From assembly GCF_023897065.1 (NCBI RefSeq), contig NZ_JAMHIV010000020.1, positions 124,001 to 188,000 on the forward strand: a stretch of 64,000 nucleotides of DNA, given 5' to 3'. The position numbers and the translations under genes were made by a program. Of the stretch, positions 31,158 to 39,363 are shown one piece after another (position 1 is the stretch's first letter; each line of letters starts with the position of its first letter). This DNA comes from Crossiella sp. SN42 (GTDB lineage: Bacteria; Actinomycetota; Actinomycetes; Mycobacteriales; Pseudonocardiaceae). The notes under the pieces are model-generated. The model searched no databases. It saw only the letters and a program-made list of their open reading frames with translations, and was not told the origin of the DNA.

Positions 31158-32438
31158 GTGCCGTCTGTCAAAGACCGCCGCGACCTGTGGGCCGCGGCGG
31201 CGCTCGTGCTGCTCGTGCTGGCCGCGGTGATCGCCGGGATCATCCTGCGCGCCAACGACGTTCCGCTCTTCGCCGGGGCCGCGCCGCTGTTCGGCAACTG
31301 GCTGCCGCACCTGGGACCCGGCACCGCGCCCTCGGTGCTGGTCGCGGTCGCGGTGGTGTGCTGGGGACCGCGGCTGGCGGACCGGTTGCCGTGGCGCGGT
31401 TCGCTGGCCACTGGCTATGTCATCGCGGTGCTCTGGACCGGGTCACTGGCCACTGTGGACGGTTGGTGGCGCGGGCTGGCCGGTCGGCTCACCACCACGG
31501 ACGAGTACCTGCACGAGGTGGGCGGGGTCACCGACATCGGCGCGATGATCGCCGGTTTCGCCGGGCGGATCCTGGACTTCCAGCCGGACTCCTGGACCAC
31601 GCACGTCTCCGGGCACCCGCCGGGCGTGCTGCTGGTGTACGTGCTGCTGGACCGCATCGGCCTCGGCGGCGGCGGATGGGCCGGAGTGGTGACCATCTTG
31701 CTCGGCTGCCTGGTCGCGGTCGCGGTGCCGGTCACCGTGTGCGCACTGTCCGATCAGGACACTGCCCGCCGCATTCTGCCGTTTGTGGTGCTGCTGCCCG
31801 GTTTTGTGTGGTTCGGGGTCTCCGCGGACGGCCTGTTCGCCGGAGTCACCGCCGTCGGCATCGCCTTGCTGGCACTGGGCGGGGTGTGGCGTTCGGTGCT
31901 CGGTGGGCTGCTGCTGGGCTTCGGCCTGTTCCTCAGCTACGGCCTGGTGTTGCTGGGGCCGTTGGCTTTGGTGGTATTGATCATCGGCAGGGGCAGGTTG
32001 CTGCCCGCCGCTGGTGGCGTGCTCGCCGTGGCAGGGGTGTTCGCGCTGGCCGGGTTCTGGTGGCTGGACGGCTACCACCTGGTCGTCGAGCGCTACTACC
32101 AGGGCATCGCCACCGCCCGCCCCTACGCCTACTGGGTCTGGGCCAACCTCGCCGCGCTGGCCCTGGCGACCGGCCCGGCGCTGGCCGCCGGGCTCCGCCG
32201 CACCTTCGCCGAACGGCCGAGGGCGATCACCGTGCTGGTCGGCGCGGCCCTGCTCGCGGTGCTGGCCGCGGACCTCTCCGGGCTGAGCAAGGCCGAGGTG
32301 GAGCGGATCTGGCTGCCGTTCGCGGTGTGGCTCAGCGCCGGGACGGCGTTGCTGCCCAGGCCGTCCCGGCGCTGGTGGCTGCTGGCCCAGGCGGTCACCG
32401 CGCTGGCGGTCAACCACCTGGTGCTCACGAACTGGTGA
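31158..32438 (+). CDS. Polytopic membrane protein, GT-C-like glycosyltransferase
   Basis: A 426-residue protein from GTG 31158 with about ten membrane helices. The first extracytoplasmic loop has acidic residues in a GT-C-like context (TTTDEYLHEVGGVTDIGAMIAGF) and a periplasmic motif HVSGHPPGVLLVYVLLD. The remaining helices and the loop FWWLDGYHLVVERYYQGIATARPYAYWVW resemble arabinofuranosyl/mannosyl-transferase-like proteins that use polyprenyl-phosphate sugars. It is divergent from the GT2 that could make such a donor. GT-C membership is inferred from topology and composition; the 3' end overlaps the epimerase gene by 14 bp. Confidence 0.72.
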   Translation: MPSVKDRRDLWAAAALVLLVLAAVIAGIILRANDVPLFAGAAPLFGNWLPHLGPGTAPSVLVAVAVVCWGPRLADRLPWRGSLATGYVIAVLWTGSLATVDGWWRGLAGRLTTTDEYLHEVGGVTDIGAMIAGFAGRILDFQPDSWTTHVSGHPPGVLLVYVLLDRIGLGGGGWAGVVTILLGCLVAVAVPVTVCALSDQDTARRILPFVVLLPGFVWFGVSADGLFAGVTAVGIALLALGGVWRSVLGGLLLGFGLFLSYGLVLLGPLALVVLIIGRGRLLPAAGGVLAVAGVFALAGFWWLDGYHLVVERYYQGIATARPYAYWVWANLAALALATGPALAAGLRRTFAERPRAITVLVGAALLAVLAADLSGLSKAEVERIWLPFAVWLSAGTALLPRPSRRWWLLAQAVTALAVNHLVLTNW

Positions 32439-33486
32439 CCGCGGCCGGTCGCCGCAGCGGCGCGGTGGCGAACTCGGCCACCCCGTCCCGGAACGGCACC
32501 CGCGCCCGGTAGCCCAGCACCGCCGCCGCCTTCGCCGGATCGGCCACCACGTGCCGCACATCGCCCGGCCGCGCCCCGCCGACGATCCGCGGCGCCGGAC
32601 CGCCACAGGCCTCGGCCAGCGACCGCGCCAGGTCGCCGACGGTGTGCGGCTCGCCGGAGCACACGTTCACCGCGGACAGCTCACCCTCGGGCAGCGGGGT
32701 CTCGATGGCCAGCCGGTTGGCCAGCGCCACATCCCGCACGTGCACGAAGTCCCGCCGCTGCCCTCCGTCCTCCAGCACCACCGGCGCCTCGCCGCGCTCC
32801 AGCGAGGAGCGGAACATCGAGGCCACCCCGGCATACGGCGTGTGCTGGGGCATCCGCGGCCCGTACACGTTGTGGTAGCGCAGCGCCCACACCGAGCCGC
32901 CGGTCTGCCGCGCCCAGGCCGCGGCCAGGTGCTCCTGGGCGAGCTTGCTGGCCGCGTAGGTGCTGCGCGGGTCGACCGGCGCGTCCTCCGGCACCAGCTC
33001 GTCGGCCAGCGCGGCCCCGCACACCGGGCAGGGCGGCTCGTAGCGGCCCTCGGCCACATCCGCTGGCCGCCGGGGCCCTGGCCGCACCACGCCGTGCGCC
33101 GCGCAGCGGTAGCGGCCCTCGCCGTAGACCACCATCGAGGAGGCCAGCACCAGCCTGCGCACCCCGGCCCGGTGCATCGCGGCCAGCAGCACCGCGGTGC
33201 CGTAGTCGTTGTGCAGCGCGTAGGCGGGCGCGTCGCCGGGGTCGGCCCCGTGCCCGACCATGGCCGCCTGGTGGCAGACCACGTCGATCCCCGGCAGCAG
33301 CTCATCCAGCAACCCGGCGTCGGTGACATCGCCGACCACCAGGCCGGACGGCGTCCACGACGGCGGCCCGTCCGCGCCGTGCGCCTGCGGCAGCAGGGCG
33401 TCCAGCAGCACGGTGTCCGATCCGGACAGTGCGTCGAGGATGTGGGAACCGATGAACCCGGCCGCCCCGGTGATCAACACTCGCAT
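32425..33486 (-). CDS. NAD-dependent epimerase/dehydratase (extended SDR) with a cysteine-rich insert
   Basis: A 353-residue protein from ATG 33486. The Rossmann motif is VLITGAAGFIGSHILDAL, the catalytic pair Y-xxx-K is in STYAASKLAQEHLA, and YHNVYGPRMPQHTPYAGVASMFRSSLERG is the sugar-binding segment of UDP-glucose 4-epimerase-like enzymes. Between the strand carrying SSMVVYGEG and the active site there is an unusual ~40-residue insertion with Cys and His residues (YRCAAHG ... YEPPCPVCGAAL), a possible zinc ribbon. It probably supplies a nucleotide sugar to the neighbouring transferases. Confidence 0.88.
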   Translation of the reverse strand: MRVLITGAAGFIGSHILDALSGSDTVLLDALLPQAHGADGPPSWTPSGLVVGDVTDAGLLDELLPGIDVVCHQAAMVGHGADPGDAPAYALHNDYGTAVLLAAMHRAGVRRLVLASSMVVYGEGRYRCAAHGVVRPGPRRPADVAEGRYEPPCPVCGAALADELVPEDAPVDPRSTYAASKLAQEHLAAAWARQTGGSVWALRYHNVYGPRMPQHTPYAGVASMFRSSLERGEAPVVLEDGGQRRDFVHVRDVALANRLAIETPLPEGELSAVNVCSGEPHTVGDLARSLAEACGGPAPRIVGGARPGDVRHVVADPAKAAAVLGYRARVPFRDGVAEFATAPLRRPAAVTSS

Positions 33487-33576
33487 GCCCGAAACGCTAG
33501 GCCGAACGACGTACCGGTGTGCGCCATCGGCGTCGGAGGTCACCAAACCGTCAGAACTTGCGCACAATGCTGAGTC

Positions 33577-34938
33577 ATGCACGCTGATCTGAGCCGGATT
33601 CTGTCGGTGGTGGAGGATGGGTCGGCCACGGGTATCGCCGCGGCGATCAACCGGCTGATCGGTTCGGGTGAGCTGGCGGTGGGCACCAGGTTGCCCACGG
33701 TGCGCGCGCTCGCCCAGGCCCTCGGGGTCAGCCCCACCACGGTCAACGAGGCCTGGCGCTCGCTGGCCAGGGTCGGCGCGATCGAGACCAAGGGCCGCAA
33801 CGGCTCCTTCGTCACCGCCCGCACGCACAACGCCGAGCCCACCCGGTTCTGGCGGCTGGCCGGGGACACCGGGCGCTTCGCCCGCGACCTCTCCGCCGGG
33901 GTGCCCGACCAGGCGTTGCTGCCGCCGATCGGACCCGCGCTGGCCCGCATCGACGGCCAGCCGCCGCTGTCGGGCTACCTGGACGCGCCGGTGCTGCCCG
34001 AGCTGGAGAACCTGGTCCGCAAGGCCTGGGCGCCGGTGTGCGACCCGGAGACGCTGACCATCGTCAACGGCTCGCTGGACGGCATCGACCGGCTGGTGGG
34101 CCAGCTGCTCCGCCTCGGCGACCGGGTGATCGTGGAGAACCCGACCTTCCCGCCGTTCCTGGACCTGCTGGACACCGTCGGCGCCAGCGCGCTGCCGGTG
34201 CCGGTGGACGAGGAGGGCATCCTGCCGGAGGCGCTGGCCGCCCAGCTGCGCCGCGACCCCGCGGTGCTGCTGATGCAGCCGCGCGCGCAGAACCCGACCG
34301 GGGTCAGCCTCACCCCGCGCCGCGCCGCCCAGCTGGTGGAGAAGCTGCGCGCGCACCCGGACGTGGTGGTCATCGAGGCCGACCACTCCGGCGACGTGGC
34401 ACTGGCCGAGCCGGTCAGCTTCGCCGGCGAGCTGCCCGACCGGGTGGTCCGGGTGCAGAGCTTCTCCAAGTCGCACGGCCCGGACCTGCGGCTGGCCGCC
34501 CTCGGTGGCCCGGCCGCGATCGTGGAACCGCTGATCGGGCGACGGCACCTGGGCGCGGCCTGGTCCAGCCGGTTGCTGCAGGAGGTGCTGGTCGGCCTGC
34601 TCACCGACCCCGGCTGCGTGGCCGCGGTGGCCACCGCGCGCACCGTGTACGCCCGCCGCCGCGCCGCGCTCAAGGACGCGCTGGCCAGCCGCGGCGTCCA
34701 GTCCACCGGCTGGGACGGGATCAACCTGTGGATCAACGTGGCCCGCGAGCGGGAAGCGCTGGTCACCCTGGCCGCGCAGGGCATCGGCGCGGCCCCCGGC
34801 TCGCCGTTCCTGGTCGAGCCCACCGGCGGCGACCACCTGCGGGTGACCACCGCGACGCTGCCGGTGGAGGAGGCCGCCGCGGTCGCCGACGCGCTGGCCG
34901 AGGCGGCCCGCCCGTACCCGTCGTACAGGCGGGTCTGA
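33577..34938 (+). CDS. MocR/PdxR-type GntR-aminotransferase fusion regulator
   Basis: A 453-residue protein from ATG 33577. Residues 15-80 are a GntR winged HTH (IAAAINRLIGSGELAVGTRLPTVRALAQALGVSPTTVNEAWRSLARVGAIETKGRNGSFV, read in pieces); the rest is a fold-I aminotransferase domain with the PLP lysine in QSFSKSHGPDLRLA and MQPRAQNPTGVSLT as substrate loop. Such proteins sense PLP or amino compounds and activate or repress a neighbouring metabolic gene. No aminotransferase or PLP gene is adjacent; the divergent gene is the epimerase, 90 bp away. Target unknown. Confidence 0.9.
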   Translation: MHADLSRILSVVEDGSATGIAAAINRLIGSGELAVGTRLPTVRALAQALGVSPTTVNEAWRSLARVGAIETKGRNGSFVTARTHNAEPTRFWRLAGDTGRFARDLSAGVPDQALLPPIGPALARIDGQPPLSGYLDAPVLPELENLVRKAWAPVCDPETLTIVNGSLDGIDRLVGQLLRLGDRVIVENPTFPPFLDLLDTVGASALPVPVDEEGILPEALAAQLRRDPAVLLMQPRAQNPTGVSLTPRRAAQLVEKLRAHPDVVVIEADHSGDVALAEPVSFAGELPDRVVRVQSFSKSHGPDLRLAALGGPAAIVEPLIGRRHLGAAWSSRLLQEVLVGLLTDPGCVAAVATARTVYARRRAALKDALASRGVQSTGWDGINLWINVAREREALVTLAAQGIGAAPGSPFLVEPTGGDHLRVTTATLPVEEAAAVADALAEAARPYPSYRRV

Positions 34939-34975
34939 GCGCCGCCAGGGGCGCGGCAGCCAGCCGGGCGTGAAA

Positions 34976-35006
34976 GGGCGGGCACCGGGATGTCCAGTGC
35001 CCGCCC
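34976..35006. terminator. Bidirectional terminator hairpin between convergent genes
   Basis: GGGCGGGCAC (34976-34985) pairs perfectly with GTGCCCGCCC (34997-35006) around an 11-nt loop. It lies between the stops of the MocR gene (34938) and the convergent pyroglutamyl-peptidase-like gene (35046). Confidence 0.7.
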
Positions 35007-35045
35007 AGGAGCCGTGCGGCGGGCCGGTGGCGCCGCCGTCCCGGC

Positions 35046-36323
35046 TCAGTCCAGCGTGCCGGCCGCGACCTTCAGGATCTCGCGCGTCTGCGTCACGATG
35101 TCCGTCCGGTTCTTCTCCAGCACCGGGTCGGACACCTTGTCCTTGTTGTTCGCATCGAAGAACAGGATCGGCGTGTGCACGTGCCCGCCCGGCATCTGCG
35201 CCTTGACCGCGTCCCGCAGCAGCGTGGCCCGGTAGGCGATCTCGTTGGACAGGTAGGAACCGCCGCCACCGGCACGGGCCACCGAACCCGGCGTCGGACC
35301 GTCCGGCCGGGTCACCGGCTCGGTCTGCCCGGCCGGGATCTCGGTCACCGCGGTGCGGTCGTAGACCGGGAACTGCCCGGTGTTCGCCGCGGTGATCTCC
35401 TTGTAGGGCACCGTGGTCGGCACGAACTCCGGCTGCGGCGTCACCGTCGGCAGGCCGGCCGGGATCGGGATGCCCGAGGCCCGGTTCTCCCGGTTGTTGT
35501 CCAGGCCGGTGTGCCAGCGGCCGTTGTAGCGCTCGATGTCGAACTGCCCGGCCCGGCCCTGGCTCACCGTGGTGAACAGGTCCACCTGCTTGCGCCCTGC
35601 CTTGAAGTGCGGCAACAGGGTCCGCTCGACCATGCCGGCCTCGAACGGGGTCCACAGCACCGGGAACATCGCGGTCTCCACCCTGGCCCGCCCGGCCGGG
35701 GTGGTGATGTAGGTGCCGTCCAGGGCCAGCGCGGTCGCGCCGCTGGGGTTGGTGCGGCGGATGTCGCCGTCGAGCTGGAACGGGTCGAACCCGGTCAGCA
35801 CCACCCGCTTGGCCCGTTCCCCGGCGGGCAGGTCGATCGAGTCCTGGCCGCGGGAACCGGTCTCCACCACCTCCACCAGCGCCTTGCGGTCGGCGGCGGA
35901 GAGGGGGAAGCCGGGCTGCCACTGGTGCAGCGCCCTGGTCAGCTGCAACCGGGCCCAGTACAGCGGCCGGTCGTCGCCGCGGGAGAGGTCGCCGCCTGCC
36001 GGGCCCCTGCCCTGCACCCGGTCCACCGCGGCCTTCCACAGCTGCCTGCCCTGCACCTGCGCCAGCACCTTGGCCGCGCGGACGGACCTGGTGCGGCACA
36101 ACGACTTCTCGAAGGCCGGGCCGCGGCGGTCGAAGCCGCTGCGGGCCAGGATCTCCTGCGGCACCGCCTGGGTCAGGCGCTGTTCCTCCACCGGGATCGG
36201 CGCCGCGCGGTCGAAGCAGTTCGCCGGGGTGGCGGCCTCGGCGGCCACCGCGAGCGGGGCTGCGGCCAGCAGTGCGCCCACGGCCAGCGCACCGGTCAGG
36301 GTGCGTCGGATCAAGCTGTTCAA
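35046..36323 (-). CDS. Secreted pyroglutamyl-peptidase-I-like protein (C15 fold) with Ser in place of the catalytic Cys
   Basis: A 425-residue protein. TTG 36323 is chosen because AGGAGG sits four bases upstream, giving MNSLIRRTLTGALAVGALLAAAPLAVAAEA, a clear signal peptide. A ~140-residue N-terminal domain precedes a C15-like domain: RVVLTGFDPFQ...NPSGATAL matches VTGFEPFGG..NPSW, GRAGQFDIERYNGRWHT matches the catalytic-Glu segment (E264), and GGGSYLSNEIAYR occupies the SAGTYxCN nucleophile position, with Ser359 instead of Cys; HVHTPIL (~381-383) fits the catalytic His. It lies 43 bp downstream of a transporter/5-oxoprolinase operon, so release of external pyroglutamate is a plausible job. 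Activity with Ser is uncertain. Confidence 0.78.
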   Translation of the reverse strand: MNSLIRRTLTGALAVGALLAAAPLAVAAEAATPANCFDRAAPIPVEEQRLTQAVPQEILARSGFDRRGPAFEKSLCRTRSVRAAKVLAQVQGRQLWKAAVDRVQGRGPAGGDLSRGDDRPLYWARLQLTRALHQWQPGFPLSAADRKALVEVVETGSRGQDSIDLPAGERAKRVVLTGFDPFQLDGDIRRTNPSGATALALDGTYITTPAGRARVETAMFPVLWTPFEAGMVERTLLPHFKAGRKQVDLFTTVSQGRAGQFDIERYNGRWHTGLDNNRENRASGIPIPAGLPTVTPQPEFVPTTVPYKEITAANTGQFPVYDRTAVTEIPAGQTEPVTRPDGPTPGSVARAGGGGSYLSNEIAYRATLLRDAVKAQMPGGHVHTPILFFDANNKDKVSDPVLEKNRTDIVTQTREILKVAAGTLD

Positions 36324-36366
36324 CTGCCCTCCTGAAAGAGTTCCGCAGAAACCACGACTCACCCGA

Positions 36367-37692
36367 TCAGGTGAGTGCGGGCTTGTCCAGAGGCGGTTCG
36401 GCGGCCAGCTCGGCCTTGCTCGTCTCCGGGGCGATGACCAGCGCGACCACGGTCAGCGCCAGCGTCGCGGCCACGTACACGCCGATGGCCACCCAGCTGC
36501 CGAAGGACTGCAGCAGCGCCACCGAGATCAGCGGCGCGATCGCCCCGCCGAGCACCCCGGCCAGCTGGTAGCCGAGGCTGGCCCCGGTGTAGCGCAGCTT
36601 GGTGCTGAACAGCTCGGAGATGAAGGCCGCCTGCGGGCCGAACATGGCCGCGTGCGTGACCAGCGCGACGATGGTGGCCAGGATGATCAACGCGGTGGAG
36701 CCGGTGGCCAGCAGCGGGAAGAAGGCGAACACCCACACTCCCGCGCCCACCGCGCCCGCCAGGTAGACCGGGCGGCGGCCGTAGCGGTCCGACAGCGCGC
36801 CGAACAGCGGGATGAGCGCCAGCTGGCAGGCCGAGGCGATCAGCACCGCGTTCAGCCCGACCTGCCGGTTCACCCCCACCGTGTCCTTGAGGTAGGTGAG
36901 GATGAACAGGGTGAAGGTGTAGAAGGCCACGTCGGTGCCGATGCGCGCGCCGATCGCGGTGAGCAGCTCGCGCGGGTGCTCGCGGAAGACGTCGAACAGC
37001 GGCAGCTTCGCCTTGGCCTTGGTCTTCTCCACCTGGGTGAACAGCGGGCTCTCGGCGATGCTGCGGCGGATCCAGAAGCCGACCAGCACCAGCAGCCCGG
37101 AGAGCAGGAACGGCACCCGCCAGCCCCAGTCCAGGAACTGGGCCTCGGTCAGCGTCGCCGACATCACCCCCATCACCGCGGCGGCCAGCAGGTTCCCGGC
37201 CGGCACGCCGACCTGCGGCCAGCTCGCGTTGAGCCCGCGTTTGTCCGGCGCGCCGTGCTCCAGGGTCATCAGCACCGCGCCGCCCCACTCGCCGCCCAGG
37301 CCCAGGCCCTGCACGAACCGCAGGAACACCAGCACCACCGGGGCGGCCGCGCCGATCTGGGCGTGCGTGGGCAGCAGGCCGATGGCGAAGGTGGCCACGC
37401 CCATCAGCAGCAGCGTGATCACCAGGACGTTCTTGCGGCCCACCTTGTCACCGAAGTGTCCGAAGATGGCCCCGCCGACCGGCCGGGCGATGAAGCCCAC
37501 CGCGTAGGTGGCGAAGGCGAGCAGGGTGCCGGTCAGCGGGTCCGAGCTGGGGAAGAACAGCTTCGGGAACACCAGCGCGGCGGCGGTGCCGTAGAGGAAG
37601 AAGTCGTACCACTCCAGCGAGGTGCCGATCAGGCTGGCCGCGATGACCTTGCGGCCGGACCGGGCGGTCGGCGTGGGCGCTGAGCTGCTCAT
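36367..37692 (-). CDS. MHS-family (MFS) metabolite:H+ symporter, candidate 5-oxoproline importer
   Basis: A 441-residue transporter with twelve predicted helices, starting at ATG 37692 (AAAGGAC upstream; overlaps the pxpC stop). GTSLEWYDFFLYGTAAALVFPKLFF is the MHS N-terminal signature, RPVGGAIFGHFGDKVGRK the loop-2 MFS motif, and GEWGGAVLM the helix-4 motif of ProP/ShiA-type symporters. MHS carriers move organic acids and betaines with protons. Coupling to pxpB-pxpC and proximity to a pyroglutamyl-peptidase-like gene make 5-oxoproline the most likely substrate, by inference only. Confidence 0.88.
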   Translation of the reverse strand: MSSSAPTPTARSGRKVIAASLIGTSLEWYDFFLYGTAAALVFPKLFFPSSDPLTGTLLAFATYAVGFIARPVGGAIFGHFGDKVGRKNVLVITLLLMGVATFAIGLLPTHAQIGAAAPVVLVFLRFVQGLGLGGEWGGAVLMTLEHGAPDKRGLNASWPQVGVPAGNLLAAAVMGVMSATLTEAQFLDWGWRVPFLLSGLLVLVGFWIRRSIAESPLFTQVEKTKAKAKLPLFDVFREHPRELLTAIGARIGTDVAFYTFTLFILTYLKDTVGVNRQVGLNAVLIASACQLALIPLFGALSDRYGRRPVYLAGAVGAGVWVFAFFPLLATGSTALIILATIVALVTHAAMFGPQAAFISELFSTKLRYTGASLGYQLAGVLGGAIAPLISVALLQSFGSWVAIGVYVAATLALTVVALVIAPETSKAELAAEPPLDKPALT

Positions 37693-38624
37693 CGGCGTGT
37701 CCTTTCGACGCACTGGAAACGGAGTCGTTGACCGGGTCTGGCCTGGGCCGCCTTGGGCAGATCCTCGTCCACCACCACCGCGATCACCGGATAGCCGCCG
37801 GTGACCGGGTGGTCGGCCAGGAAGAGCACCGGCTGCCCGTTCGGGGGAACCTGGAGCGCGCCGCCGACCATGCCCTCCGGCGGCAGCTCACCCTGACGCG
37901 CCCTGGTCAGCCGCGGTCCGGCCAGCCGCACGCCGATCCGGTTGCTGGCCGGGGTGACCTGGTACGGGCCGGAGCACAGGGCGGAGGCGGCGTTCGCGGT
38001 GAACCAGTCCTGCCGGGGACCGAGCAGCACCCGCAGCACGGGTTCGGCGGAAAGTTCCGCGACCGGCGCGATGTCCACGATCGGGTCACCGGCGATCTCC
38101 CGGCCGATCGGGATCTTGGTCCCTCGGACGAGTGGCTCGGGGCCGATGCCGGAGAGCAGGTCGCTGGCCCGGGAGCCGAGCACCGGCGGCAGGTCCAGGC
38201 CGCCGCGGACGGCGAGGTAGCTGCGCAGGCCGCGGGCCGGGCGGCCGATGCGGACCGTGGTGCCGGCGGCGACGTAGAAGGGGGCGTGCGCGGCGGCGGT
38301 GCGCGGGCGGGGGCGGTCGGCGGCCGGCGGTGCCGAGCCGGTCCCGGGGTGCGGCGGCGCGGTGGCCGGGCACGGCGGGCCGAGCTGGATCTCCGCCGGG
38401 GCCCCGGTCAGCGCTGCCCACGCGCCGCGGTGGAACCGCAGGTGCAGGCCGCCCAGTGTCAGCTCCAGCCCCGCGGCGGTCTCGGCGTTGCCGACCAGGC
38501 GGTTGGCCAGTTTCAGCGCGGGCGCGTCCGCCGCGCCGGAGCGGCCGACGCCCATCGCGGCCAGTCCTGGCCGCCCCAGGTCCTGGACCAGGGTGAGCAG
38601 GCCGGGGTCGAGGACCTCGATCAT
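37689..38624 (-). CDS. pxpC: 5-oxoprolinase subunit PxpC
   Basis: A 311-residue protein of the biotin-dependent-carboxyltransferase-like (KipA/PxpC) family: IEVLDPGLLTLVQDLGRPGLAAMGVGRSGAADAPALKLANRLVGN is the family's conserved opening, and NRIGVRLAGPRLTR, LPPEGMVGGALQVPPNGQPV and HPVTGGYPVIAVV its C-terminal signatures. ATG 38624, seven bases after AGGAGG, is preferred over GTG 38627. With PxpB (and PxpA) it hydrolyses 5-oxoproline to glutamate using ATP. It carries a proline/pharma-like low-complexity insert near residues 85-115 (GPPCPATAPPHPGTG...), unusual for the family. No pxpA is visible in the window. Confidence 0.9.
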   Translation of the reverse strand: MIEVLDPGLLTLVQDLGRPGLAAMGVGRSGAADAPALKLANRLVGNAETAAGLELTLGGLHLRFHRGAWAALTGAPAEIQLGPPCPATAPPHPGTGSAPPAADRPRPRTAAAHAPFYVAAGTTVRIGRPARGLRSYLAVRGGLDLPPVLGSRASDLLSGIGPEPLVRGTKIPIGREIAGDPIVDIAPVAELSAEPVLRVLLGPRQDWFTANAASALCSGPYQVTPASNRIGVRLAGPRLTRARQGELPPEGMVGGALQVPPNGQPVLFLADHPVTGGYPVIAVVVDEDLPKAAQARPGQRLRFQCVERTRR

Positions 38625-39241
38625 CACGCCACCTCCTGGAAGCGCACCCTGGTGCCCGCGGTGAGCAGGCCGGGCCGGTCGCGGGCGGTGTCCCAGAGCA
38701 CCAGGTCGGTGCGGCCCAGCAGCCGCCAGCCGCCGGGGCTGGACCGCGGGTAGATGCCGACGAACTCATCCGCGATGGCCACCGCGCCCGCGGGCACGCT
38801 GGTGCGCGCGGTGTCCCGGCGCGGCACCCGCAGCGCCGGGTCGAGGCCGGTGACGTAGGCGAAGCCGGGGGCGAACCCGCAGAAGCTGACCGTGTAGTCC
38901 CCGGCCAGGTGGCGGCGCACCACCTCCGCGCCGGAGAGGCCGGTGAGCGCGGCGACCTCGGCCAGGTCCGCGCCGTCGTAGCGCACCGGGACCTCGACCG
39001 TGCGGGCCGGGGCGCGCATCCCGGGCGGCGGGGCGTGCTGGTCCAGGTGTTCGCGCAGGGCGGCGAAGGAGGTGGCCGCGGGGTCGAAGCGGACCAGCAC
39101 GGTGCGCGCGGCGGGCACCAGCTCCAGCACCCCGGCCGGGGGCTGCTGGGTGAGCAGCGCGTGCAGGGCGTGCGCCGCCTCCCCGTCGGCCAACTCCACC
39201 AGGGCCGCTGAACTGCCGAAACGCCGGACGTCGAGTTCCAC
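38624..39241 (-). CDS. pxpB: 5-oxoprolinase subunit PxpB
   Basis: A 205-residue KipI/PxpB (allophanate hydrolase subunit 1-like) protein from GTG 39241. Signature segments are SAALVELADGEAAHALHALL, VLVRFDPAATSFAALREHL, VEVPVRYDGADLAEVA, YTVSFCGFAPGFAYVTGLDP and SVPAGAVAIADEFVGIYPRSSPGGWRLLGRT. It is translationally coupled to pxpC (shared base at 38624). First gene of the pxpB-pxpC-transporter operon and divergent from a GntR regulator across 122 bp containing a TTGTTC-N7-GAACAA dyad. Confidence 0.92.
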   Translation of the reverse strand: MELDVRRFGSSAALVELADGEAAHALHALLTQQPPAGVLELVPAARTVLVRFDPAATSFAALREHLDQHAPPPGMRAPARTVEVPVRYDGADLAEVAALTGLSGAEVVRRHLAGDYTVSFCGFAPGFAYVTGLDPALRVPRRDTARTSVPAGAVAIADEFVGIYPRSSPGGWRLLGRTDLVLWDTARDRPGLLTAGTRVRFQEVA

Positions 39242-39300
39242 GGTGCACCCCCGGGTGTGGCTCAGGTCACGCTACGATGTGGTACGAGTCAACATAAGGA

Positions 39301-39319
39301 TTGTTCAACAAAAGAACAA
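39301..39319. promoter_or_regulatory. Inverted-repeat operator for the GntR regulator/pxp operon
   Basis: TTGTTC-aacaaaa-GAACAA has perfect 6-bp arms and lies between the divergent pxpB and GntR starts in an unusually AT-rich patch (39290-39320). Position and symmetry fit a GntR/FadR dimer site that controls both transcription units; the assignment is inferred. Confidence 0.55.
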
Positions 39320-39363
39320 GGGGCTTGTGCCATGATTTTCTTGAGCACAACGAGGAGGTCACG

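Noticed and set aside
32425-36099. 1224-codon minus-strand frame joining the epimerase with sequence opposite MocR and the pyroglutamyl-peptidase-like gene
   Set aside because: Only the last 353 codons (from ATG 33486) carry SDR motifs; the rest is shadow of genes in other frames.
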